This document shows, one piece after another, positions 56,180-63,835 of a stretch of 64,000 bases of DNA. Source of the DNA: Fusobacteriota bacterium (GTDB lineage Bacteria > Bacillota > TC1). The stretch is taken from NCBI GenBank assembly GCA_009773805.1, contig WTXA01000002.1:434001-498000 (forward strand). The letters run 5' to 3'. The stretch's first letter is position 1. Every line of letters starts with the position of its first letter. The notes under the pieces are model-generated. The model made no database searches, was not told where the DNA came from, and was given only the letters and a program-made list of their open reading frames with translations. The position numbers and the translations under genes were made by a program.

Positions 56180-56200
56180 TTAGCTCTTCAAAAAAAATTA

Positions 56201-57238
56201 TTACTTGCGTTTAAACACTTCTAATTCAGCAATTCCATCTTGTGATTTATCAGTGTTATGGGTATATACATCTAGGCTAAATAAAGCTGAATGATGACCA
56301 AGTCTTTGTTGAATTCCTTTTGGTTTAATTCCAGCTTCAGCAAGCATTGTAGCATGAGTATGTCTTATCTGATGAAAATGATAATCATAACCAAGCTTCT
56401 TACATAGTTTTGAGAATGTCTTGCTTATAACATCAGGTGACTGTACCTCATTAATGCTATTAGGAAATAGAAAAACAGAATTAGATTTTATTGCTTTTAG
56501 CATATCTGATAGTTCTATTGGAATAGGTACTTTTCTTAATCCATAGTTTGATTTTGGTGATTTAATTATTAGTCCTTTTGATGACTTTGAAATGGACCGT
56601 CTTACTGTTAAAAGGTTGTCGTTTATATCACTTTTTTGTAGTCCTGCTATTTCTCCGACTCTTAGTCCTGTGCACCAAGCTAGATACAAGATTGTTTTCA
56701 TTCGCTGATCAGCTGTTTCATATATTAACCAAAAGTGATTAATAGGGATTGTAGTCATTTCTTTCTTCTTATATTTAGGCTTTCTTATATTTAGCATTAA
56801 ATTGAAATCTACTATTTCATCAATAGCTGCTTCTTTGAAAATCAAAGATAAAACAATATAAACCATGACCTTAGTCTTATCTCCTATACCTAATAAATCT
56901 AATGTCTGGAATAATTTTTTAATATCTGATATTTTAATATCTGCCATAAGCTTGTATTCTAAATATGGTGTTATATGTTTTTTTAATGTTGTTTCATATG
57001 AATCTATAGTGGACTGTGCAAGTTCCCTAGATCTCATAATTAAATACTTTTCTGAATACTCTTTAAATGTTATAACTTCGTACTGGCCAACAACGTATTT
57101 ATTATAATAATTACTCGCTTTTTCTTCAGCTTCATCTTCCGAAGCTCCATAGAAAAACATCTTAATTGGTTTACCATCGCTTCTTACCCCAGCTGTAATC
57201 CTTGCTTGATATCTGCCGTCTTTTCTTAATGTTGCCAT
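56201..57238 (-). CDS. int: Tyrosine recombinase integrase
   Basis: Phage-type integrase of 345 residues. It has an N-terminal arm-binding domain with KDGRYQARIT, a core-binding domain (about 55-150), and a catalytic domain with Arg193 in CTGLRVGE, His289 and Arg292 in HQIRHTHAT, His315 in RLGHHS and the nucleophile Tyr325. The ATG at 57238 has AAAGGTGGTG upstream; the longer frame to 57277 has none. It points at tRNA-Arg, marking the left end of the element. Confidence 0.93.
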   Translation of the reverse strand: MATLRKDGRYQARITAGVRSDGKPIKMFFYGASEDEAEEKASNYYNKYVVGQYEVITFKEYSEKYLIMRSRELAQSTIDSYETTLKKHITPYLEYKLMADIKISDIKKLFQTLDLLGIGDKTKVMVYIVLSLIFKEAAIDEIVDFNLMLNIRKPKYKKKEMTTIPINHFWLIYETADQRMKTILYLAWCTGLRVGEIAGLQKSDINDNLLTVRRSISKSSKGLIIKSPKSNYGLRKVPIPIELSDMLKAIKSNSVFLFPNSINEVQSPDVISKTFSKLCKKLGYDYHFHQIRHTHATMLAEAGIKPKGIQQRLGHHSALFSLDVYTHNTDKSQDGIAELEVFKRK

Positions 57239-57270
57239 TATTGTCACCACCTTTCTATTGTGATAAGATA

Positions 57271-57347
57271 TAAACATCCCTTGTGAAGTGGGGATGTTGA
57301 TTCATGAGAACCCTGATTGCTTGCCGGCGGATGGGTTCTTTTTTAAT
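57271..57347 (+). ncRNA. Candidate small RNA divergent from the integrase gene
   Basis: A plus-strand unit with a possible promoter TTGTCA (57241-57246), 17-base spacer, TAAGAT (57264-57269), an eight-bp hairpin AACATCCC/GGGATGTT (57273-57298), then AGAACCC/GGGTTCT with a loop and six T (57307-57343). The T-run is on the plus strand only, so it is not the end of the minus-strand gene next to it. No ORF of note. Prediction only. Confidence 0.4.
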
Positions 57348-57778
57348 TACAAAATATGTGTTTTAATGAAATTCTTAGTTGTTATATATACTATGAAGTG
57401 TATTGCCAATTTCATAATAGTAAGTATTAAAATTAATGTAGAAAAAATTACTATAGCCTTTATATTATCTGTATCTAAATACATAAAAATTGAAAATAGA
57501 TTTATCAAAGTGGCAGACCAGTAAAATAAATTGAATAAAATTGAATTTCTATATTTCATTAAAATAATTGTATTTAAATTATTATGTTTTAATATAATTT
57601 TATAATGCGGAAAACCCTTATAACTTACTGGTCCAATTAGATATTTATTATTTCTCTTTTTTATGATTAGTATATTGGATGAACTATTGATAAGATTATC
57701 AATTTTCTTCTCCATTGCATTGATGCTTAGAATTGACTTATATTTCATTTCTTCTCTTTTAACCTCAGTTCTTAACAT
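57347..57778 (-). CDS. Hypothetical membrane protein of the element
   Basis: 143 residues, basic, with two hydrophobic segments near the C-terminus (about 78-100 and 106-132). No recognised family. The frame has no clear ribosome binding site at its first ATG; the ATG at 57748 is an alternative. Its position between integrase and the ImmA-like gene is typical for lysogeny-module accessory genes such as superinfection exclusion, but nothing in the sequence shows that role. Confidence 0.55.
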   Translation of the reverse strand: MLRTEVKREEMKYKSILSINAMEKKIDNLINSSSNILIIKKRNNKYLIGPVSYKGFPHYKIILKHNNLNTIILMKYRNSILFNLFYWSATLINLFSIFMYLDTDNIKAIVIFSTLILILTIMKLAIHFIVYITTKNFIKTHIL

Positions 57779-57807
57779 AGTAATTGTTTTTTATATACCA
57801 ATAATAC

Positions 57808-58104
57808 CTATATTGATTGAACATTATTGAAATTTTGCTCTTTTAAAAATAATGATTTACCATTTTCAAAATCACTATTATAAATATGCATTAACTCATG
57901 CATTAAAGCTGATCTTTGAGTTCTCTTTGAATACATAGTATTTATGTAAACAACATGGCCTGTATCGTATTCGTTCTTTATGGTTAATCCCTTGATGCTC
58001 TTTGGAAATATTGTCTCTACAATACAGCAGTCCAGGGATGAAAGTATGTAATGATATTCTTCGATTGAAACACCATGTTCGATTTTCTTGATTAAATCTT
58101 TCAT
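57808..58104 (-). CDS. ImmA/IrrE-like metalloprotease
   Basis: 98 residues with the zinc motif HELMHIYN near residue 70. ImmA-type proteases cleave cI-like repressors to induce integrative elements, and the likely substrate is encoded 57 bases upstream. Short compared with full ImmA proteins, so perhaps a minimal form. The ATG at 58104 has AGGAGG six bases upstream. Confidence 0.75.
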   Translation of the reverse strand: MKDLIKKIEHGVSIEEYHYILSSLDCCIVETIFPKSIKGLTIKNEYDTGHVVYINTMYSKRTQRSALMHELMHIYNSDFENGKSLFLKEQNFNNVQSI

Positions 58105-58160
58105 TGTCACCCTCCTAATAGACCTTATTATATCTAATTAGTTGGGTTACATATTGGACA

Positions 58161-58547
58161 CTAATCATTGCTATTTTCTGGGAGAGTAGCCTTAAGTATT
58201 CTAACTAGTCGTTCTTTATCCTCTTTAGACAATTTGCCAGTCTTCATAAATAGCATTTTTAACTCATGATCTCTTTCAAGCATTTGTAATACCTCTATAG
58301 CGTCTGGATCATATTCTTGAATAGGTTCGTGTGTATCTTCTTCCCAGCCCATTAAATATGCTGGTTCAACTCCTAATGCTTTTGCAATAAGTTCCAATTT
58401 TGTTATTGGCATTTTATCAATGTTTCCAGTTTCGTATCTTTGCAATGTAGATGGGCTAATTCCTGTTATATCCGCTAAATCTTGATATGACATATCTTTA
58501 TTTTTCCTAACCTTTGCAATTCTTTCTCGAATTTCTAATTCACTCAT
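58161..58547 (-). CDS. cI-like XRE-family repressor
   Basis: 128-residue lysogeny repressor. The helix-turn-helix is near residues 17-40 (MSYQDLADITGISPSTLQRYE), followed by LIAKALGVEPAYLMGWEE and a C-terminal tail probably for dimerisation. No LexA-type autoproteolysis domain, consistent with control by the ImmA-like protease. Faces the Cro-like gene across a shared operator region. Confidence 0.88.
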   Translation of the reverse strand: MSELEIRERIAKVRKNKDMSYQDLADITGISPSTLQRYETGNIDKMPITKLELIAKALGVEPAYLMGWEEDTHEPIQEYDPDAIEVLQMLERDHELKMLFMKTGKLSKEDKERLVRILKATLPENSND

Positions 58548-58637
58548 AGTATTACCTCTCTTCTATATACTATTCTATATAATTTTTTCAGAAATGCAAT
58601 AATATTTTAATAAATACGAAAATATTTTCTTAAAACT

Positions 58638-58653
58638 ATTGCAATAATGCAAT
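58638..58653. promoter_or_regulatory. Operator O1
   Basis: Perfect inverted repeat ATTGC-N6-GCAAT in the repressor-Cro control region. Confidence 0.65.
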
Positions 58654-58673
58654 AAAAAGTTTAATATATGAAT

Positions 58674-58689
58674 ATAGCAATAATGCAAT
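58674..58689. promoter_or_regulatory. Operator O2
   Basis: ATAGC-N6-GCAAT, one mismatch from O1 and with the same AATAAT spacer. It ends just before the ribosome binding site of the Cro-like gene. Confidence 0.6.
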
Positions 58690-58703
58690 GGAGGTGATAA
58701 TAG

Positions 58704-58910
58704 ATGTATCAGGACAAAATCAAAGGTAGGATGGCTGAACTAAATATTAGCAGAGCAGAATTAGCAAAGAAATTACATTTAACCCCACAGGGACTAGGTC
58801 TCAAGCTTAATGGAACTACTGACTTTACAATAAAAGAAGCCAGAGTATTGATTAAAGTTTTGAAAATCAAGAACCCAGGGGATATTTTTTTTAAAAATAG
58901 TATTGCATAA
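58704..58910 (+). CDS. Cro-like XRE-family DNA-binding protein
   Basis: 68 residues, essentially one helix-turn-helix domain (LNISRAELAKKLHLTPQGLG near residues 13-32). First gene of the rightward early operon, opposite the cI-like repressor, so probably the Cro counterpart. GGAGGTG nine bases upstream. Operator O3 overlaps its stop codon. Confidence 0.85.
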   Translation: MYQDKIKGRMAELNISRAELAKKLHLTPQGLGLKLNGTTDFTIKEARVLIKVLKIKNPGDIFFKNSIA

Positions 58911-58917
58911 ATGCAAT
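58902..58917. promoter_or_regulatory. Operator O3
   Basis: Perfect ATTGC-N6-GCAAT inverted repeat spanning the stop codon of the Cro-like gene and lying 25 bases before the next gene. Confidence 0.55.
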
Positions 58918-58941
58918 ATATAAATAAAGGGAGGTGAGAAG

Positions 58942-59169
58942 ATGTTTAAGAAAAAAGAAGAGATTAAGGAGAATCCAAATGAACCATTATTCAAGAAAAC
59001 TATTGAAGAGCTTATAGCAGTAATTGACCACAATGAAATTACTGTATTGGAGGTAGAAGAAATTATATTCCCAACAGCATTGAGAACAATTAGAGGGCTA
59101 GCCCTTATACCCTATAAAAAAAGGATGTCGAGGACACAAAGGCTAGTCATGTTCAAAAATAGAATTTAA
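58942..59169 (+). CDS. Hypothetical early phage protein
   Basis: 75 charged residues with no known domain. GGGAGGTG upstream of the ATG supports translation. Its stop overlaps the end of the opposed 70-residue gene by four bases. Confidence 0.6.
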   Translation: MFKKKEEIKENPNEPLFKKTIEELIAVIDHNEITVLEVEEIIFPTALRTIRGLALIPYKKRMSRTQRLVMFKNRI

Positions 59170-59378
59170 CCATCAGGAGTCATGCAATGATCGCATAATT
59201 CCTTGAATGCTGGATGAGATTTGATTTCCGAATAAAAATAATCAGATGCAAATACATGATCATGATTCATATTGTAGATTAAGCAAGAAGCACAATAATT
59301 ATCTAGATCATGAGCTACACCCGTATTTGTGTTAAGGACATATCTTTTGTCATTAAAAGGCGGGTTTGGAATTCTCAT
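59166..59378 (-). CDS. Small protein with two CxxC pairs, opposite strand
   Basis: 70 residues with CASC near residue 29 and CDHC near residue 62, plus several His, suggesting a zinc or metal site. A very strong GGAAGGAGGTG precedes the ATG and an extended -10 TGTTATAAT lies at 59402-59410 on the minus strand, so it appears to be an independently transcribed gene against the early operon. Function unknown. Confidence 0.65.
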   Translation of the reverse strand: MRIPNPPFNDKRYVLNTNTGVAHDLDNYCASCLIYNMNHDHVFASDYFYSEIKSHPAFKELCDHCMTPDG

Positions 59379-59406
59379 ATAATCACCTCCTTCCTAAGGT
59401 GATTAT
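59379..59406 (-). promoter_or_regulatory. Inverted repeat over the start of the CxxC gene
   Basis: Perfect nine-bp arms ATAATCACC and GGTGATTAT with a ten-base spacer that holds most of the ribosome binding site; the -10 lies in the upstream arm. It could be an operator or an RNA hairpin affecting translation. Confidence 0.5.
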
Positions 59407-59457
59407 AACATACAAAAAATAATATAAAACATTATTTCAGAAAGGAGCGATACATAT

Positions 59458-59724
59458 ATGGAAATCCCACTATGGAAACAAACGATGTTAAATCCAATGG
59501 AATACAGTGAGTATGCGAACATGTCGATAAGAATCATATATGAATACTGCAATAAAAAAATAATTCCATGTATTAAAACAAATAAAGGATTCAAGATACA
59601 CAGAATTGAGGCAGATAAAAAATTAGCAGAAATGGCATTGAATCATGTGGGGCATACTGAAAGACACAGGGCAGAATTAATAGAGGAACCAGTAAAACAA
59701 AGAAGGAGAAGAATGGAGTTATAA
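59458..59724 (+). CDS. Excisionase-like DNA-binding protein
   Basis: 88 residues. The MEYSEYANMSIRIIYEYCNK and KIHRIEADKKL pattern resembles the short winged-helix excisionase/MerR-type domain; the C-terminus is basic (KQRRRRME). AAAGGAG nine bases upstream. It may act as Xis or as an early regulator. Confidence 0.55.
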   Translation: MEIPLWKQTMLNPMEYSEYANMSIRIIYEYCNKKIIPCIKTNKGFKIHRIEADKKLAEMALNHVGHTERHRAELIEEPVKQRRRRMEL

Positions 59725-59726
59725 AA

Positions 59727-59864
59727 ATGCCGAAAAACAGAAATTTAAAAGAAAGAATAAAACTTAATGATCTAACAGAATTTGAGGAATGGGCCTTAGC
59801 GGTGATGCCGATTTTAATAATGATTGCATTAATATTGGGGGCTTACTTAATAGTCTGGTGGTAA
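59727..59864 (+). CDS. 45-residue single-span membrane protein
   Basis: Too short for routine calling. A charged N-terminal half is followed by a hydrophobic segment (about residues 24-43) ending in VWW. GGAG upstream within the end of the excisionase-like gene, two bases after its stop. Confidence 0.5.
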   Translation: MPKNRNLKERIKLNDLTEFEEWALAVMPILIMIALILGAYLIVWW

Positions 59865-59887
59865 TACGGAAGTATAGGAGGTGAAAA

Positions 59888-60061
59888 ATGGAAACAAGTA
59901 AATTTCTAACAGAAAATAACAAACAGGTGATGGAAGATAACAAAGACCTGGTAATTATTAGAGGTGTTTATGATCTAAGAAATCGGACAAGAGAACAATG
60001 TGAGGAAAGCAAGAAGAACAACCAAAAGAGAAAGGAGGAAATATTGAGTGTGCAAATTTAA
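59888..60061 (+). CDS. 57-residue charged phage protein
   Basis: Hydrophilic ORF with ATAGGAGGTG five bases before the ATG. No recognised domain. Overlaps the following 42-residue ORF by 14 bases. Confidence 0.5.
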   Translation: METSKFLTENNKQVMEDNKDLVIIRGVYDLRNRTREQCEESKKNNQKRKEEILSVQI

Positions 60062-60176
60062 AAAGGACAAAGAAAAAGAAAGTACTTTAAAAACAGATGT
60101 TGCTGGCGAGCTAATCAATTTTATCAAAGACACTTTCTTAGTAAATTATAACACCATTTTCAAGGAGGGGCAATGA
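60048..60176 (+). CDS. 42-residue ORF coupled to the YqaJ gene
   Basis: GTG start with AAAGGAGG nine bases upstream. Its TGA overlaps the yqaJ start in ATGA, the usual sign of translational coupling. Reads MCKFKKDKEKESTLK and has no known domain. Confidence 0.5.
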   Translation: MCKFKKDKEKESTLKTDVAGELINFIKDTFLVNYNTIFKEGQ

Positions 60177-60811
60177 TTAATAACGAAAAGGATTGGCTCC
60201 AGGAAAGATTAAAGGGAATTGGTGGATCTGAAGCAAGTGCCATTATAGGTAAAAACCCATATATGAGTAATCAGGTACTATGGGAGTTAAAGGTTGGACT
60301 TAAGGAACATGAGGACATTGGTAATAAACCATGTGTTCAATATGGTAAAGAAGCAGAAGCTCCCTTGAGAGAATTATTCAAATTAGATTTTCCGAAATAT
60401 GAGGTTCAATATAAGGATTTTGATTTAATCAGACATGATAAACATCAATTCATTTTAGCAACGTTGGATGGAAGATTGATTGAAAAGGAAACCGGAAGAA
60501 TTGGGATTCTAGAAATCAAGACCACTGAAATACTTAGATCCATGCAAAAAGAAAAGTGGAACCAAGGAATTCCAGATAACTACTATATCCAAGTCTTATG
60601 GCAGTTACTAGCAACCGGTTATGACTTTGCAGTACTTAAAGCCCAACTTAAGTATCAATATTCTGGAGAAGTTAGAACTGAATCAAAACATTACTTTATA
60701 GAACGGTCAGAAGTCCAAGAAGATATAGATTATTTAGAAGAGGTAGGGATTAAGTTCTGGGAGCATGTTGAGAATAAGAATAGACCACCACTAATACTGC
60801 CTGAATTATAA
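60173..60811 (+). CDS. YqaJ-family recombination exonuclease
   Basis: Alkaline-exonuclease-type nuclease that would make single-strand ends for RecT. The 212-residue protein has the GIGGSEASAIIGKNPY opening and the PD-(D/E)xK motif as Asp99, Glu114 and Lys116 in ATLDGRL and ILEIKTT. RecT is encoded 1.7 kb downstream in the same operon. Confidence 0.9.
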   Translation: MINNEKDWLQERLKGIGGSEASAIIGKNPYMSNQVLWELKVGLKEHEDIGNKPCVQYGKEAEAPLRELFKLDFPKYEVQYKDFDLIRHDKHQFILATLDGRLIEKETGRIGILEIKTTEILRSMQKEKWNQGIPDNYYIQVLWQLLATGYDFAVLKAQLKYQYSGEVRTESKHYFIERSEVQEDIDYLEEVGIKFWEHVENKNRPPLILPEL

Positions 60812-60822
60812 GGAGGGTAAAT

Positions 60823-61107
60823 ATGGAAAAAGTAAATATACTTGGGATTGAATACGAGATTATAAAAGTTCCAAGCATTTCAAGAGATGTCTACAGGGTG
60901 GGTGAAATACATTTTGAAAGACAAGAAATATTAATACTAGATACTTTAAGTAAGGATATGGCTAAAGTTACTTTATTACACGAGGTAATACATGCAATTC
61001 TAGTAAATTTAGGTCTAACAGAAGATGCTGGAAATGAAAACTTGGTGCAAGGACTTGCAATCGCATTACACCAAGTGATCAAGGACAATAAGATTATTTC
61101 TTCTTAG
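60823..61107 (+). CDS. Phage metallopeptidase-like protein
   Basis: 94 residues with a zinc HEVIHAIL motif near residue 53 and an upstream beta-rich part. Similar short HExxH proteins are frequent in phage early operons of Firmicutes. GGAGGG upstream. Substrate unknown. Confidence 0.7.
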   Translation: MEKVNILGIEYEIIKVPSISRDVYRVGEIHFERQEILILDTLSKDMAKVTLLHEVIHAILVNLGLTEDAGNENLVQGLAIALHQVIKDNKIISS

Positions 61108-61228
61108 ATTTTGTCTGTGATAAAGCACTAGCTGCTACAGATTTAACAGTTTTAGAGCTTTTAGGACTAGTCAAAATCTTAGATGCTTTAGAAGCAACTG
61201 AAGAAGATGTTTGTTTTTTATTAGCCAA
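61094..61228 (-). CDS. 44-residue Ser/Lys/Ala-rich phage protein, TTG start
   Basis: Reads LANKKQTSSSVASKASKIL and later KSVAASALSQTKSKKK. I recognise the ASKxL and AxSALSQ pattern from small proteins common in Gram-positive prophages, of unknown role. AAAGGTGGTG nine bases upstream and an extended -10 TGGTATAAT at 61252-61259 support expression. It is antisense to the early operon and overlaps the previous gene by 14 bases at the stop. Confidence 0.65.
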   Translation of the reverse strand: MANKKQTSSSVASKASKILTSPKSSKTVKSVAASALSQTKSKKK

Positions 61229-61251
61229 ATAATCACCACCTTTCTGCATAT

Positions 61252-61260
61252 ATTATACCA
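61252..61260 (-). promoter_or_regulatory. Extended -10 promoter for the 44-residue gene
   Basis: TGGTATAAT on the minus strand, giving a very short leader before the ribosome binding site. No clear -35. Confidence 0.45.
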
Positions 61261-61325
61261 AGCATAAAGTTGGAAGTATCGAAATTAAGCACTTTACAAT
61301 TATTCAAATTTAAGGAGGTAAACAA

Positions 61326-61583
61326 ATGCAAATAGTAAAAGTACAATTCAAACATTCGCATACTGGTGAATTCAAAGGAACTGAGTATAGCTACTTCGCA
61401 GAAGATGACAATCTAGCAATAAATGATGAGGTGGAAGTAGATACAAAGTTTGGTAAATCAATAGCCAAGGTTACTCAAGTTAATGTGCCAGCTGAAGAAG
61501 TAGTTACATTCATAGACTATATGAAAACTATACCAAAGGCACCAGTAATGCCAATATTAAATAATGAAGATGTACCATTTTAA
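61326..61583 (+). CDS. Hypothetical phage protein
   Basis: 85 residues, beta-rich in appearance, with KVQFKHSHTGEFKG and VEVDTKFGKSIAKVTQV. Such proteins accompany DUF1351/RecT modules, with no known activity. AAGGAGG upstream. Confidence 0.65.
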   Translation: MQIVKVQFKHSHTGEFKGTEYSYFAEDDNLAINDEVEVDTKFGKSIAKVTQVNVPAEEVVTFIDYMKTIPKAPVMPILNNEDVPF

Positions 61584-61594
61584 GGAGGAAAAAC

Positions 61595-62458
61595 ATGGAA
61601 TTAGAAATCTACAATCCAAAAGAAGATGGATTTATTCAATCCATTGATTTCAATAAAGATGAAATCAAATCATATATAAGTCAAAACCTGGAAAAGTACC
61701 AAGGTTTAATCTATGATGACAATTCAATAAAATTAGCCAAGACTGATAGAGCAACATTAAACAATTTCAAAACCGTATTAGACACAAAGAGAAAAGAAAT
61801 AAAAAACAAATGCCTGGAACCATACAATGCATTCGAAAGTCAAATTAAAGAACTTATGGCCTTAGTAGACCAACCACTCCTGGCCATCGATGATCAAGTC
61901 AAAGAATACGAATCAAGAAAAAAAGCTGAAAAGAGAGACCAGGCAATGGAAATCTACAATGAAATATTTGAAGAGTTTCAAGAAGTAATAAGTTTCAATT
62001 CGATAGAGGATAAGAGATGGCAAAATACAACATTCAATATCAAAGATGTTAGGTCCGATATTGAAGGAATATACTCGAATATTCAAACCGGAGTAAAAAT
62101 TATCAAAGACAAGAATTCAGAGTTCGAAACTACTCTTCTAGATGTGTTCTTCTCTACCAGGGATTTAGACATGGTATTGAGAAAAGAAGAAAGTCTTAAG
62201 AAGGCAAAGGAAGCAATGCAGGAAGCAGAAAGACTAAAGGCTGAGAAAGTAAATACTCAACCAGTTTATGCGAAGCCGGTACATACAAAACCGGTAGAAC
62301 CATTAAGAAATACTATTAGTGCTGAACCTATAGAAACAGTAAACACAGATGATGGCAGATGGTATAACTTCAGTCTTTTTATGACACAAGAAAATGTAAA
62401 TGAACTTAAAGAATGGATAAAAGAAAACAAAATAGAAATAAGGAAATTGGGGGAATAG
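61595..62458 (+). CDS. DUF1351 domain phage protein
   Basis: 287 residues, mostly helical with a long charged coiled-coil (about 60-130 and 200-235). The DRATLNNFKTVLDTKRKEIK pattern and the place before recT match the DUF1351 family of phage recombination modules; the precise role is not known. AAGGAGG upstream. Confidence 0.8.
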   Translation: MELEIYNPKEDGFIQSIDFNKDEIKSYISQNLEKYQGLIYDDNSIKLAKTDRATLNNFKTVLDTKRKEIKNKCLEPYNAFESQIKELMALVDQPLLAIDDQVKEYESRKKAEKRDQAMEIYNEIFEEFQEVISFNSIEDKRWQNTTFNIKDVRSDIEGIYSNIQTGVKIIKDKNSEFETTLLDVFFSTRDLDMVLRKEESLKKAKEAMQEAERLKAEKVNTQPVYAKPVHTKPVEPLRNTISAEPIETVNTDDGRWYNFSLFMTQENVNELKEWIKENKIEIRKLGE

Positions 62459-62462
62459 AAAA

Positions 62463-63383
62463 ATGGCAGTAACAAATAGTTTAGCAACAAAGAAACCAAC
62501 AATCAGTGCATACCTTACCGAGGGAGCAATTAAAAATAGAATCAATCAAATGATTGGAGCGAAAGAAGGACAAAGGTTCATTGCTTCAGTAGTATCAGCT
62601 GTAACAACAAACCCTTCTCTTGCAGAATGCGACCAACAATCAATATTAAATGCAGCCTTTTTAGGTGAGAGTTTGAAACTAAGCCCAAGCCCACAACTAG
62701 GCCAATACTACATGGTACCTTTCAATGATAATAAAAATGGCCGAAAAGTAGCACAATTCCAACTAGGTTATAAAGGATATATTCAACTAGCGATTAGGTC
62801 TGGACAATATAAGAAATTGAATGTACTGGCAATCAAAGAAGGTGAATTAGTAAACTACGATCCTTTAAATGAAGAGATAGAAGTTAACCTAATGGATGAT
62901 GAAGTCGCTAGAGAATCAGCTCCTACAATTGGCTACTATGCTATGTTTGAATATACAAATGGATTTAGAAAAACAATGTATTGGTCAAAGGCTAAAATGG
63001 AAGCTCATGCGATGAATTATAGCCAGGGATATAAAGCTAAAAAAGGGTATACATTCTGGGAAAAAGATTTTGATGGAATGGCATATAAAACAATGCTTAG
63101 ACAGCTGATCAGCAAGTGGGGAATTATGAGTATTGAAATGCAGGATGCCTACACTAAGGATATGGGAGTTATCCAACAAGATGGTGCGGTTGAGTACGTA
63201 GATAACGGTCCATTGACTGAAGAAAAAGCGGAAACTGTAATCGATGAGCAACCACAAGAAGGCAAAAAGGGGTCTAGTTTGAAAGCAAATAATAAAGCCG
63301 ATGAAGTACTTGGTGAAGTCGCTATAGAGCAGTCAGAGGAAGATATTGACCGAGTTTTTGGAGCATTCCCAAATGAAGCTTAA
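62463..63383 (+). CDS. recT: RecT single-strand annealing protein
   Basis: 306-residue annealing protein that pairs single strands for phage recombination. Family landmarks include KNRINQMIG, LGQYYMVPF, FQLGYKGYIQLAIRSGQ and MAYKTMLRQLISKWG. Partner of the YqaJ nuclease. Acidic C-terminal tail, as is common for single-strand-binding partners. Confidence 0.93.
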   Translation: MAVTNSLATKKPTISAYLTEGAIKNRINQMIGAKEGQRFIASVVSAVTTNPSLAECDQQSILNAAFLGESLKLSPSPQLGQYYMVPFNDNKNGRKVAQFQLGYKGYIQLAIRSGQYKKLNVLAIKEGELVNYDPLNEEIEVNLMDDEVARESAPTIGYYAMFEYTNGFRKTMYWSKAKMEAHAMNYSQGYKAKKGYTFWEKDFDGMAYKTMLRQLISKWGIMSIEMQDAYTKDMGVIQQDGAVEYVDNGPLTEEKAETVIDEQPQEGKKGSSLKANNKADEVLGEVAIEQSEEDIDRVFGAFPNEA

Positions 63384-63744
63384 GGTGACAGAATCTCAAA
63401 TTCAAATAATGATATTTGACTGGGCATCAATGATGATAAATAAATATCCGGAACTTAAACTAATGCATCATATACCAAATGGAACTTATAAAAGTATAAC
63501 TGGTGCAGTTAGAGCAAAGGCTGAAGGATTAAAGAGTGGAGTGCCTGACATATGTTTACCAGTACCTAAAAGTGGCTTTCATGGACTATACATAGAGTTA
63601 AAGGCAAGTAAGAAAAACAAGCCATCTGAAAATCAAGAATGGTGGCTTGAGAAACTTAAAGACCAGGGTTACAAAGCAGAGGTAGCATATGGGTTTGACG
63701 AAGCAATTAATACTATAAAGAGCTACTTAGAATTAAATAAATAA
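63373..63744 (+). CDS. VRR-NUC domain nuclease
   Basis: 123 residues with the VRR-NUC pattern: MHHIPNG, GLKSGVPDICLPVP and a catalytic ELKASKKNKPSE. Likely a Holliday-junction-type or structure-specific nuclease of phage recombination. The ATG at 63373 overlaps the recT stop and has GGAG upstream; the TTG at 63346 is possible but less likely. Confidence 0.85.
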   Translation: MKLKVTESQIQIMIFDWASMMINKYPELKLMHHIPNGTYKSITGAVRAKAEGLKSGVPDICLPVPKSGFHGLYIELKASKKNKPSENQEWWLEKLKDQGYKAEVAYGFDEAINTIKSYLELNK

Positions 63745-63770
63745 TAACTATCATTCAAATAAATAAACAA

Positions 63771-63821
63771 TGGGAGCTGGAACAAGGATAATCACCTCAA
63801 TGAAATTCTCTACAGCTCCCA
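63771..63821 (+). promoter_or_regulatory. Stem-loop before the last gene
   Basis: Perfect nine-bp stem TGGGAGCTG/CAGCTCCCA with a 33-base loop, ending at the ribosome binding site of the next gene. Confidence 0.45.
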
Positions 63822-63835
63822 GGAAGGAGTTAATC

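Larger units (their letters stand above)
58548..58703. promoter_or_regulatory. Repressor-Cro divergent control region
   Basis: 156 AT-rich bases between the two opposed regulators, containing operators O1 and O2 and a further half-site GCAAT at 58596-58600. Confidence 0.7.
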
